A stretch of DNA of 25,685 bases from IMG/VR virus record IMGVR_UViG_3300022562_002149, positions 1-25,685 of that record; one strand, 5' to 3'. This document shows, in pieces, positions 14,742 to 20,587 of this stretch (the first letter of the stretch is position 1; each line of letters starts with the position of its first letter). The DNA is from a virus. The translations under genes were made by a program, and so were the position numbers. Under the pieces are notes generated by a model. The model had not been told where the DNA came from. It saw only the letters and a program-made list of their open reading frames with translations, and did not search any database.

Positions 14742-15622
14742 TACAGGATGCCCAGTTCCTGGGCGACGCGGAGACGATCCTCGACCTCCGCCCGGAAGGC
14801 GGGGTCTTCCTTGTACCGCTTGCTGCGGACGGCCGACGAGAGCTCGGCCTCGGACTGGAACGGGGTCACGCCCCCGTAGTTGCCCTGGGGCTTGCGGCCC
14901 GCGATGACGCGCGGCGCGCGGCCAACCTCGGCCTCGTACTTGGCGGCCAGGCCGTCGAGCGCGAGCTGGACCATGTTCGGGTTGCCCGAGTACACGGCCG
15001 TGTTGAAGGCCTCGATGTCGCGGGCGGGGAGCCGGGCGCGGGCCCACTCCTGGAGCTCGGCCACGGCCTGCTGCCCGCCGAGGCGCTGAACGGCCATCTC
15101 GAAGGCCTCCGACCCCTGGCGCTGCATGTGCTGCACGTGGCTGTCGATGTAGCTCTCGGGGAGGCCGGTCCGCTCCACGAAGGCGCGGCGCGTCTCGGGC
15201 GAGACGTTCCCCTGCTGGGCGAACTCGAGGCTCATCTTCTGGACGAGGTCCGTGGCGGCCGGGGTCACGTTCGGCTGGGGCTGGCCCTGCTGCGGGTCCG
15301 CGGGGACCGGGAGGCCCATCGAGGGGACCGGTTGGGGGCTGGGCTGGCCGTCGGGGGGGATCCCCGCGCCCATGCGCTTCTCGAGCTCGCCGTAGGCCCG
15401 CGCCATGTCCTCGGGGGACTTGAACTTCTCGGGGAGCCAGGCCGGGCGCTCGCCCGTGGGGGCCGGCTGCTGGGGCGGCGTGCGTCCCGTCACCGTCGTG
15501 ATCGTCTTGTTCTTGCCGGCGAGGATCTGTACGGCTCCCTCGATGTCAGCGGCGACGCGGTCGGAGGACGGCGTCGGGTTGGAGTCGGGCTGCGAGGGCG
15601 GGACGGAGACGGAGTCGACCAT
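14741..15622 (-). CDS. Scaffold / capsid assembly protein (gp9-like, 293 aa)
   Basis: Directs procapsid assembly and is lost on maturation. It lies between portal and capsid as in T7. It is acidic and Pro/Gln-rich in the first half, with the family motif WLPEKFKSPEDMARAYGELEKRMG at residues about 62-85 (T7 scaffolds have a similar 'PEKF.s.EDl..aY.ELE'). The middle (about 86-130) is a Pro/Gln linker. The C-terminal third is helical and basic, as needed to bind the coat (ends …FRAEVEDRLRVAQELGIL). Length is 293 aa against 307 for T7 gp9. The ATG at 15622 is 6 nt after the portal stop. Confidence 0.92.
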   Translation of the reverse strand: MVDSVSVPPSQPDSNPTPSSDRVAADIEGAVQILAGKNKTITTVTGRTPPQQPAPTGERPAWLPEKFKSPEDMARAYGELEKRMGAGIPPDGQPSPQPVPSMGLPVPADPQQGQPQPNVTPAATDLVQKMSLEFAQQGNVSPETRRAFVERTGLPESYIDSHVQHMQRQGSEAFEMAVQRLGGQQAVAELQEWARARLPARDIEAFNTAVYSGNPNMVQLALDGLAAKYEAEVGRAPRVIAGRKPQGNYGGVTPFQSEAELSSAVRSKRYKEDPAFRAEVEDRLRVAQELGIL

Positions 15623-15628
15623 GGGCGG

Positions 15629-17245
15629 TTACTTGGAGGGGGGGCCGCCGCCCGCGGGGGCGAGGCCGAACTGTTGGGCGATCCCCGGGCCGACCTGGCG
15701 GGCGACTTCCGGGGCCATGCGTTGGAAGGACTCCAGCATCTGCTGCTGGCGCTCCTGCTGCGCGACCTCTTCCTCGGTCCGGAGGAGGCCCGTCGTGTCG
15801 AGGCCCGCGGCCGTGAAGATCTGGCCGAGGAGCGTCCGCACGTTCAGGAAGCGGTTGAGGTTCTCGGGCCCCACGACGGCTTGCGCTGCCGTGGTGGCCA
15901 CGTTGATCCGAGAGAGCTCCTGACCGCGCCCCAGGGCCTCTACCCCGGTCACGATAGCGGGCCGAACGGTCCCGCGCGGCAGGCGCTTGATCTTGCGCTG
16001 GCGGGTCAGGATGTGCATGAACAGCTCCACGAGGGGGAGCTGCAGCTCTTGCGAGAGGACGGAGAACACGCCGCCCAGGGTGGACTCGAGTTCCTGGGCC
16101 ACGTAGCGGATCTCCTCCGCGGTGACGCGCTCGGCCTGGCGCTGCACGGCCGTGTTCAGGAGGAAGGCACGCTGGAGGCGCTCCTCGATCCGCTGAACCG
16201 TGGCCAGAGCGACCTGGAGGTCCGCGCTCTTGTTCGTCTGGAGGGGGGTGACATCGCCCGCCCGGCCCACGATCGCCGCCCCGTTGGAGGCCCGGTTGAG
16301 GTCATCCGCGACCGCGGCGCCGGCCGGGTCCACGAGGAAGTTCAGGCGGGCCGCGATGGCCGCCCCCTCCACGATGGCGCGCATGAGGCCGTCCAGGGAG
16401 ATCAGGTCCCCGATGACCTCCTCGACCATCCCGCGACCGTAGTCCTCCCCGTCGATGGCGGCGTACCGCAGGACGCGGAAGGGCATCAGGTGGGCGGGGA
16501 ACGACTGGACCCCCGGGACCATGCGCGCCCCGATCTCCTGGTCCAGGTAGTACTTCTCCTCCTCAGCGTCCCACTTGACGCGGGTGAAGAGGGCGATCGT
16601 GTTCTGGTGGCGGCTCGAGTCCGTGGCGTGGTAGCTCGTGCTCGTGTCCTGGGGCTCGGTCTCGGAGGGCAGGCCGCTGGCCTCCTCGAGCAGCTCGTGG
16701 AGCTCGGGCGGGAGGTTGTCCCGGTCCAGCTCCTCCTTGATCACCAGCTCCTCGAGCCACCCCATCGGGTCCCGGCGGGTGACGTACTGCTCGATCGTCA
16801 GGACCCGGCTCTTCCCGTCCTCCTGGACGTGGTGGCAGACGTTCCCCGCCACGATCAGGTGCTTGAGGGCCTCGAAGATCTTGACCCGCTGGCCGGACAC
16901 CTCCAGGGCGGAGGCGATGGCGCGCTCCATCTTGGTCAGGCTCTCCTCGATCTCGGTGCGGACCTGCTCGCCCGCCGCGTCGAGGGCCTCCGGGTCCGCG
17001 GGGACGAGCCGGAAGAAGGGGTTGGTCGGCGGGAACAGGGACAGCATCAGCTTGCTGGCCAGGTTGTTCACGCCCTGGGCCCCGAGCCCCTGGTAGGGGG
17101 TAGGCAGGGAGCTGCTCGAGTGATGCCCGAGCGGGGGGATCAGCGAGGGGATCGTCAGCCGGGCGGCGTCACGCGCGCGGCGCAAGAAGGGCTCCCGGAG
17201 CTCGACGCCCCGCTGGTACGCGGAGGCCGGGCTCTCGATTGCCAT
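15629..17245 (-). CDS. Portal (head-tail connector) protein, gp8-like (538 aa)
   Basis: Dodecameric DNA entry/exit ring at one capsid vertex. Recognised by YQGLGAQGVNNLASKLMLSL then FPPTNPFFRLVP (T7-like portals: 'Q..GA..VN.LA.kl...LfPp..pFf.l'), KHLIVAGNVCHHV, then TRVKWDAEEEKYY, and the helix AEEIRYVAQELESTLGGVFS followed by LSQELQLPLVE. The length, 538 aa, is almost that of T7 gp8 (536). The C-terminus is Gln-rich and ends in a Pro/Gly tail (GLAPAGGGPPSK). The ATG at 17245 lies 3 nt past the preceding stop, with no strong Shine-Dalgarno. Confidence 0.95.
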   Translation of the reverse strand: MAIESPASAYQRGVELREPFLRRARDAARLTIPSLIPPLGHHSSSSLPTPYQGLGAQGVNNLASKLMLSLFPPTNPFFRLVPADPEALDAAGEQVRTEIEESLTKMERAIASALEVSGQRVKIFEALKHLIVAGNVCHHVQEDGKSRVLTIEQYVTRRDPMGWLEELVIKEELDRDNLPPELHELLEEASGLPSETEPQDTSTSYHATDSSRHQNTIALFTRVKWDAEEEKYYLDQEIGARMVPGVQSFPAHLMPFRVLRYAAIDGEDYGRGMVEEVIGDLISLDGLMRAIVEGAAIAARLNFLVDPAGAAVADDLNRASNGAAIVGRAGDVTPLQTNKSADLQVALATVQRIEERLQRAFLLNTAVQRQAERVTAEEIRYVAQELESTLGGVFSVLSQELQLPLVELFMHILTRQRKIKRLPRGTVRPAIVTGVEALGRGQELSRINVATTAAQAVVGPENLNRFLNVRTLLGQIFTAAGLDTTGLLRTEEEVAQQERQQQMLESFQRMAPEVARQVGPGIAQQFGLAPAGGGPPSK

Positions 17246-17248
17246 GTG

Positions 17249-17785
17249 CTACTTGCTCTTGGTCGACTCGCGGTTGACGTTGGGGCCGTGGTTGACGCCC
17301 GTCCCGATGCGCAGCTGGGGCGCGGCCGGGGCGGAGGGGACACTGGTCGGGATCCGGAGGCTGCCGAGGTCGCTGACCCGCTGGTTCCGGATGGGGGTGG
17401 GGGAGTACACCTGGTCGGCGACCGCGCCGCCCCCGGTGGGGGCCGAGGCGTGGCCGAGGGGGGTGTAGCGGGAGAACTGCTCCCCGGCGGGCGAGATGTA
17501 GTGGTAGCGGTAGCTGCCGTCAGAGAGCTGCTCCGTCCGGACCAGGCGATTCCCCGCGATCGTGCCCGACCCCTTGGGGCCGCTGTACTCGTAGGTCCCC
17601 GGGGCGCTGTTCTTGCTGCCCGCGTTGAGGGGGTTGATGGGCGCACTGGGCAGGGGAGCCCCCGGCGTCCCGTACAGCTGCCCGTTGGGAGCGCGGTGCG
17701 GATCAGGCGCGGTCGATACGGGCGTTCCGTCGGGGTTGAACTGAACGCGCGTTCCGTCAGGGTTGTACTGAGGAGCGAGACACAT
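17249..17785 (-). CDS. Unknown Pro/Gly/Ser-rich protein upstream of portal (178 aa)
   Basis: A low-complexity, probably disordered protein. It begins MCLAP and then two tandem nine-residue units (QYNPDGTRV, QFNPDGTPV). A more ordered part lies at about 62-110 (GTYEYSGPKGSGTIAG, TEQLSDGSYRYHYISPAGEQ). The end is Pro/Ala- and Asn-rich. No enzyme motif or membrane segment was seen. T7 has a small tail-assembly protein (gp7.3) directly before the portal; position and low complexity are compatible with such a virion protein, but there is no sequence match that I can point to. It overlaps the upstream 67-aa gene by 29 nt in another frame. Confidence 0.65.
   Translation of the reverse strand: MCLAPQYNPDGTRVQFNPDGTPVSTAPDPHRAPNGQLYGTPGAPLPSAPINPLNAGSKNSAPGTYEYSGPKGSGTIAGNRLVRTEQLSDGSYRYHYISPAGEQFSRYTPLGHASAPTGGGAVADQVYSPTPIRNQRVSDLGSLRIPTSVPSAPAAPQLRIGTGVNHGPNVNRESTKSK
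17717..17770 (-). repeat. 27-nt tandem repeat, two copies, coding
   Basis: Two adjacent 27-nt units encode QYNPDGTRV and QFNPDGTPV in the 178-aa protein. They differ at only a few bases, with the core GACGGAACGC kept exactly, pointing to a recent in-frame duplication. Confidence 0.75.
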
Positions 17786-17960
17786 GGTCGCGGAGGAGGG
17801 AGATGATGTCTTGCCGGCCGCGCTCGCGGGCCAGCTTGAGGAGGTCGGGGACGTCGTCCTTCCCCCACATGGGGAAGCGATCCGGGAACAGAGCCTCGAG
17901 CCACTCGACCAGGCCGGGCGGGATCGGGGGCGGGCCCTTCTTGAGGTCAGGAGGGGGCAT
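17757..17960 (-). CDS. Small conserved-looking protein (67 aa), unknown function
   Basis: It begins MPPPDLKKGPPPIPPGLVEW then LEALFPDRFP, and ends with a helix KLARERGRQDIISLLRDHVS. The 'PPPIPp.LVEWLE..FPDR.P' pattern followed by a helix with a repeated Leu spacing is one I recognise from small proteins in T7-like and other podovirus genomes, often near the start of the virion genes; I know no function. It overlaps the LAGLIDADG-like gene by 14 nt and the 178-aa gene by 29 nt, each in another frame, so the three are tightly nested. No cysteine cluster or membrane segment. Confidence 0.7.
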   Translation of the reverse strand: MPPPDLKKGPPPIPPGLVEWLEALFPDRFPMWGKDDVPDLLKLARERGRQDIISLLRDHVSRSSVQP

Positions 17961-18336
17961 GGCGGAGCTCTTTCAGGCGACGGCGGATGTCGGCCTTCTG
18001 GGCCAGGCGGGCGTCGTCCCGGCGACCGGGCCGGCCGGGGACGTAGGACAGGATGAGCTCGGCCTGGGGCTTCTTCTCCCGGAGCCAGGGGAGGACCTGG
18101 GCGAGGACGGTCCGGGCCCGGGGGCCGGTCAGGGTGACCTGGTAGCGGGGCTTCCGCTGGGTCGCCTGCTTGGCGAGGGTCCGGAACTTGCCCCCGACCA
18201 GGGACTGGATGTACTCCAGGGTGGGGCGATGGGTGGCGGTCCAGACCACGCGGGCGCTCGTGTCCAGGTCCATGTACCCTTCCCCGTCAGTGTACGCTGC
18301 GAGCCATGATAGCTCCACGTCGATCAGGGGGCGCAC
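17947..18336 (-). CDS. Free-standing LAGLIDADG-like homing endonuclease (129 aa)
   Basis: Residues 12-20 read LAAYTDGEG, the form of the LAGLIDADG motif seen in many small homing nucleases ('LAG..DGEG'), followed by a strand-rich stretch (YMDLDTSARVVWTATHRPTL) and the helix/strand order of the family to about residue 100. There is one motif only, so a homodimer is expected. The start is taken as the GTG at 18336, which overlaps the preceding gene's stop by 13 nt and has AGAAGG about 9 nt upstream; the frame stays open further upstream, but that part is Arg/Pro-rich and antiparallel to nothing conserved. It could be a mobile element that has settled between modules, or a domesticated DNA-binding protein. 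There is no intron evidence around it. Confidence 0.65.
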   Translation of the reverse strand: MRPLIDVELSWLAAYTDGEGYMDLDTSARVVWTATHRPTLEYIQSLVGGKFRTLAKQATQRKPRYQVTLTGPRARTVLAQVLPWLREKKPQAELILSYVPGRPGRRDDARLAQKADIRRRLKELRHAPS

Positions 18337-18632
18337 TGGGGTCGCCCTTCTCGGCAGTACACGAGACCGTCCCCGAACGCGGCGATCTTCGCCCGGGAGC
18401 GTCTTCGGGGGGATCGGCGGTCCAACTCCACGGCGTACCACCCGTCAACCACCAGGTCCAGTCGACCTTTCCGGCTACCCCGCCAGAACCCCTTGTTCGG
18501 GTAGCGTATCGGTACTTCTACCTGGACTTGGAATCCCGCTTGGAGTAGGGCGGCCGCGGCCTGCTTCTGGAACTGTCCGGCTGATCCGGGGTCCGGTATC
18601 TGGTCCAGGATCTCGAGGATGGTACGTCTCAT
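18324..18632 (-). CDS. PDDEXK-like small protein (102 aa)
   Basis: It starts at the ATG at 18632. Residues 57-73 (RLDLVVDGWYAVELDRR) form a PDDEXK-like core: Asp59, then Glu69, with Asp71-Arg72 where a classic nuclease has the catalytic Lys two positions after Glu. The following SPRRRSRAKIAAF and DGLVYCREG fit the family of small phage proteins reading 'GRiDlV…AvElDR.SPR.kS..Kl', which I recognise by pattern. The N-terminus (FQKQAAAALLQAGFQVQVEV) is a helix and strand as in such folds. Because the Lys is replaced, activity is uncertain. An AAGGAA lies about 16 nt before the ATG, rather far. It overlaps the LAGLIDADG-like gene. Confidence 0.6.
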   Translation of the reverse strand: MRRTILEILDQIPDPGSAGQFQKQAAAALLQAGFQVQVEVPIRYPNKGFWRGSRKGRLDLVVDGWYAVELDRRSPRRRSRAKIAAFGDGLVYCREGRPQCAP

Positions 18633-18688
18633 GGGTCCGGTCAGGATTTCCTTACCGCGGGTATGGTAACCGGCGGCACTGATCCCCT

Positions 18689-19072
18689 CTACTTGTAGGT
18701 CCGGGGGTAGGAGCGCCAGCGCCAGTCGTGGCGGCAGAGCTCGGACAGGGACCCCTCCGTGGCGGGGTTGAACATGAAGACCGGAATGCGACACACGTCC
18801 GCCGTGTGGCGCTCGAGGCAGGCCCCCTCGGAGTCGTGCCACCCCTCCAGGAGCACGACGGCGTCCTGCTGGAGGAGGGCGTCCAGGTCCCGGCGGAAGG
18901 TGCCGCGGATGTCCAGGGAGGCGGCCTCCGTCCCCCCGACCAGCTCCAGGTCGGCCTCGAGCGGGGACCAGACCTCGTGACCGAGCTCCCGGAGGTGGGT
19001 GGCCGCGGAGCGGAAGACCGGGGCGTTGTACTCCGGGATGCCCCGCATGGGGCCGGCGAGGTAGATCTTCAT
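18689..19072 (-). CDS. DUF4406 protein, nucleoside 2-deoxyribosyltransferase-like (127 aa)
   Basis: The start MKIYLAGPMRGIPEYNAPVF, then AATHLRELGHEVWSPLEADL, and residues 69-88 (QDAVVLLEGWHDSEGACLER) are the DUF4406 signature: a Rossmann-like fold close to nucleoside 2-deoxyribosyltransferases. Asp70 and Ser81/Glu82 sit where the transferases place active-site residues, but I cannot confirm catalysis. A 25-residue tail after position 102 (ending RWRSYPRTYK) is atypical. The ATG at 19072 overlaps the previous stop (ATGA). Next to a dNTP-hydrolase-like gene, it suggests nucleotide salvage or editing during replication; that role is inferred. Confidence 0.82.
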   Translation of the reverse strand: MKIYLAGPMRGIPEYNAPVFRSAATHLRELGHEVWSPLEADLELVGGTEAASLDIRGTFRRDLDALLQQDAVVLLEGWHDSEGACLERHTADVCRIPVFMFNPATEGSLSELCRHDWRWRSYPRTYK

Positions 19073-19617
19073 TCCAGGTCCTCCAGCGCGTCGGAGAGGG
19101 AAGCGTCATGAGCGATGCAGCAGACGTACCCATCGCGGTGATAGACCCACACATCGCCCTCGTCGTCCCGACCTACCGCCGGGTCCCAATCGTAGGGGAC
19201 CGTGGTCGCCGAAGCCAGGCGAATCGGCCCGACGACAGCGGTGGCGGACGCCCACCAGGACGGCGCTGGAGCGGAACCCGGCCAGGTGGTGGCCGCGGCT
19301 GGCGACTCCCCTCTCTCCTCCTCCTCCGCCTCGAGCTCCAGCTGTAGGAGGGCCAGGGCCCGCCAGGCCAGGTGGGCCGAGTGCCGGACTCCCTCCGAGT
19401 CCCGCTTGCCGCGGTCCAGGAGGTGGCGGCCGATGCAGTCGGCGTGGTCCGCTGACTTCTCCCGGGACCAGTGCAAGGGCTCCCCGGGGTTGTGCTTGTC
19501 GTTGCCCAGCTTGGAGCAGAGGGCCACCTCCAGGAGGGCGTCCGGGAAGTAGTCGAGGACGCCGGAGACGATCGGGCGGTCCTTGCGCTCCTGGGAGGTC
19601 AGGTCGTGTCGGTTCAT
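19069..19617 (-). CDS. dATP/dGTP diphosphohydrolase N-terminal-like (DUF5664) protein with novel C-terminus (182 aa)
   Basis: Residues 16-97 follow the pattern of phage proteins annotated as dATP/dGTP diphosphohydrolase N-terminal domain: GVLDYFPDALLEVALCSKLG, KHNPGEPLHWSREKSADHAD, GRHLLDRG, DSEGVRHSAHLAWRALALLQ. Conserved-looking His42, His58, Asp60, His65, Asp73, His79 and His82 could bind metal. The rest (about 103-182) is a Pro/Ser/Ala linker and a short domain with DPAVGRDDEGDVWVYHRDGY and a CC pair; it is not the MazG-like DUF550 domain I would expect. The ATG at 19617 overlaps the exonuclease stop (ATGA). Likely role: trimming purine dNTP pools during phage replication. The reaction is inferred. 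Confidence 0.72.
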   Translation of the reverse strand: MNRHDLTSQERKDRPIVSGVLDYFPDALLEVALCSKLGNDKHNPGEPLHWSREKSADHADCIGRHLLDRGKRDSEGVRHSAHLAWRALALLQLELEAEEEERGESPAAATTWPGSAPAPSWWASATAVVGPIRLASATTVPYDWDPAVGRDDEGDVWVYHRDGYVCCIAHDASLSDALEDLE

Positions 19618-20354
19618 GAGGCGGGCGTCCACATGCGGACGGTCTTGGTCTTCCGGTCGTAGTCCCCCTGGCGCAGGATGCGAGCCAGGCGGGCTTGCAG
19701 GAGGGCATCCTCCTCCGTCTTCCCCGCCTTCTCGAAGGCCTCGAGCACCACCTCCCAGGTGGCCCCCTTGTCCCCGAGCAGGCGCAGTGCCCTGACCGTC
19801 CCGATGCCCGGGCAGCCAGGGTAGTTGTCGGTTCGGTCCCCGGTCAGGGTCTGGTGGAGATGCCACCGCTCCCCCTCCTCCGGGGTCACCTCGAACAGCG
19901 TATCCGAGTCCGGGTTGTAGTGCCACCCCGGGATCTGGCGGAGGTCCTTGTCGATGGTGACGATGACCTTCCCCTCGAGCGGCTCCTTCGTGGCGAGGAG
20001 GCCGAGCATGTCGTCCCCCTCCAGGCGTGGCTCGCTGACCGTCTTGGCGTGGGCCTTGAGGCGGGCCTCGAGCTCCAGGAAGCCGGGGGGCTTCGGGAAG
20101 GCGGCGCGGTGCGCCTTGTACTCGGCGTACAGCTCCTTCCGGAAGTTCGCCCGACGGTCGCCCAGGGCAATCAGGACCTTCTTCGCGCCCAGCTTGCGGC
20201 GCAGCTTCGCGAGCTCCTCGCGGATGAAGCCGCCCGCCTGGCGGAGGTCGACCGACCAGGAGACCTCGTCGTCCCACTGGATCTTCGTGGAGGCGACGGA
20301 GCAGGCGCGGTGGAGGACGATGTCCCCGTCGAGCAGGATGGTGGTGAAGTTCAT
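19614..20354 (-). CDS. 5'-3' exonuclease / RNA primer-removing flap nuclease (gp6-like, 246 aa)
   Basis: Acts on duplex ends and RNA-DNA hybrids; in T7 it degrades host DNA and removes primers. Metal-binding acidic residues of the FEN family are in order: Asp9/Asp11 (LLDGD), Glu112/Asp114/Asp115 (LEGDD), Asp135/Asp137 (TIDKD), Asp173/Asp176 (TGDRTDNYPG) followed by the helix-hairpin-helix CPGIGTVRALRLLG. T7-specific similarities include EPRLEGDD (T7 EPMLEGDD), ADWWHLFQT-like GERWHLHQTLTGD, and LARILRQGDYDRKTKTVRMW (T7 ARILRFNEYNFIDKEIYLW). Slightly shorter than T7 gp6 (300 aa). ATGA overlaps on both sides couple it to its neighbours. Confidence 0.93.
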   Translation of the reverse strand: MNFTTILLDGDIVLHRACSVASTKIQWDDEVSWSVDLRQAGGFIREELAKLRRKLGAKKVLIALGDRRANFRKELYAEYKAHRAAFPKPPGFLELEARLKAHAKTVSEPRLEGDDMLGLLATKEPLEGKVIVTIDKDLRQIPGWHYNPDSDTLFEVTPEEGERWHLHQTLTGDRTDNYPGCPGIGTVRALRLLGDKGATWEVVLEAFEKAGKTEEDALLQARLARILRQGDYDRKTKTVRMWTPAS

Positions 20355-20587
20355 AGGGTGATCCGGCTTTGGCGGACGACCTGAATCCCGAACAGTCGGG
20401 CATCCGGGTCCCCCACGTCGATCAATCGCGTACTGTCGTATCGCCTCCGCAGCTCGACATTGAGCATGTCCACGAGCAGGTCAGGGAGGACGATTCGGCG
20501 GAGCTTCTCCGCGGTCTGCCGGAAGTGCTCCTCCGCCGCCGCCATCAGGCAGTCGAGGACGGGAGTCTTGTACTCGAGGCGGTCCAT
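20351..20587 (-). CDS. Unknown small protein between DNA polymerase and exonuclease (78 aa)
   Basis: It begins MDRLEYKTPVLDCLMAAAEE and contains LRRIVLPDLLVDMLNVELRR, a mostly helical first two-thirds, then a short strand-like end (DARLFGIQVVRQSRITL). There is no recognisable motif. Its ATG directly follows the polymerase stop (TAGATG) and its TGA overlaps the exonuclease ATG, so it belongs to the replication operon. T7 also carries small genes (5.3-5.9) at this place, one of which inhibits host nuclease RecBCD, but there is no similarity that I can show. Confidence 0.75.
   Translation of the reverse strand: MDRLEYKTPVLDCLMAAAEEHFRQTAEKLRRIVLPDLLVDMLNVELRRRYDSTRLIDVGDPDARLFGIQVVRQSRITL

Noticed and set aside
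18633-18688. TTACC…GGTAA inverted repeat in the 56-nt gap before the PDDEXK-like gene
   Set aside because: A 5-bp stem with an 8-nt loop is too weak to call an operator or terminator in DNA of this length.
17947-19617. Claim that the phage has diaminopurine (Z) or otherwise modified DNA
   Set aside because: A dATP/dGTP diphosphohydrolase-like domain alone is not enough: no PurZ, DatZ or DUF550 protein is visible in this window, so this is left as a question only.
19069-20403. A 444-aa version of the dATP/dGTP diphosphohydrolase-like protein
   Set aside because: The upstream part is the shadow of the exonuclease gene; the ATG at 19617, overlapping the exonuclease stop, is the natural start.
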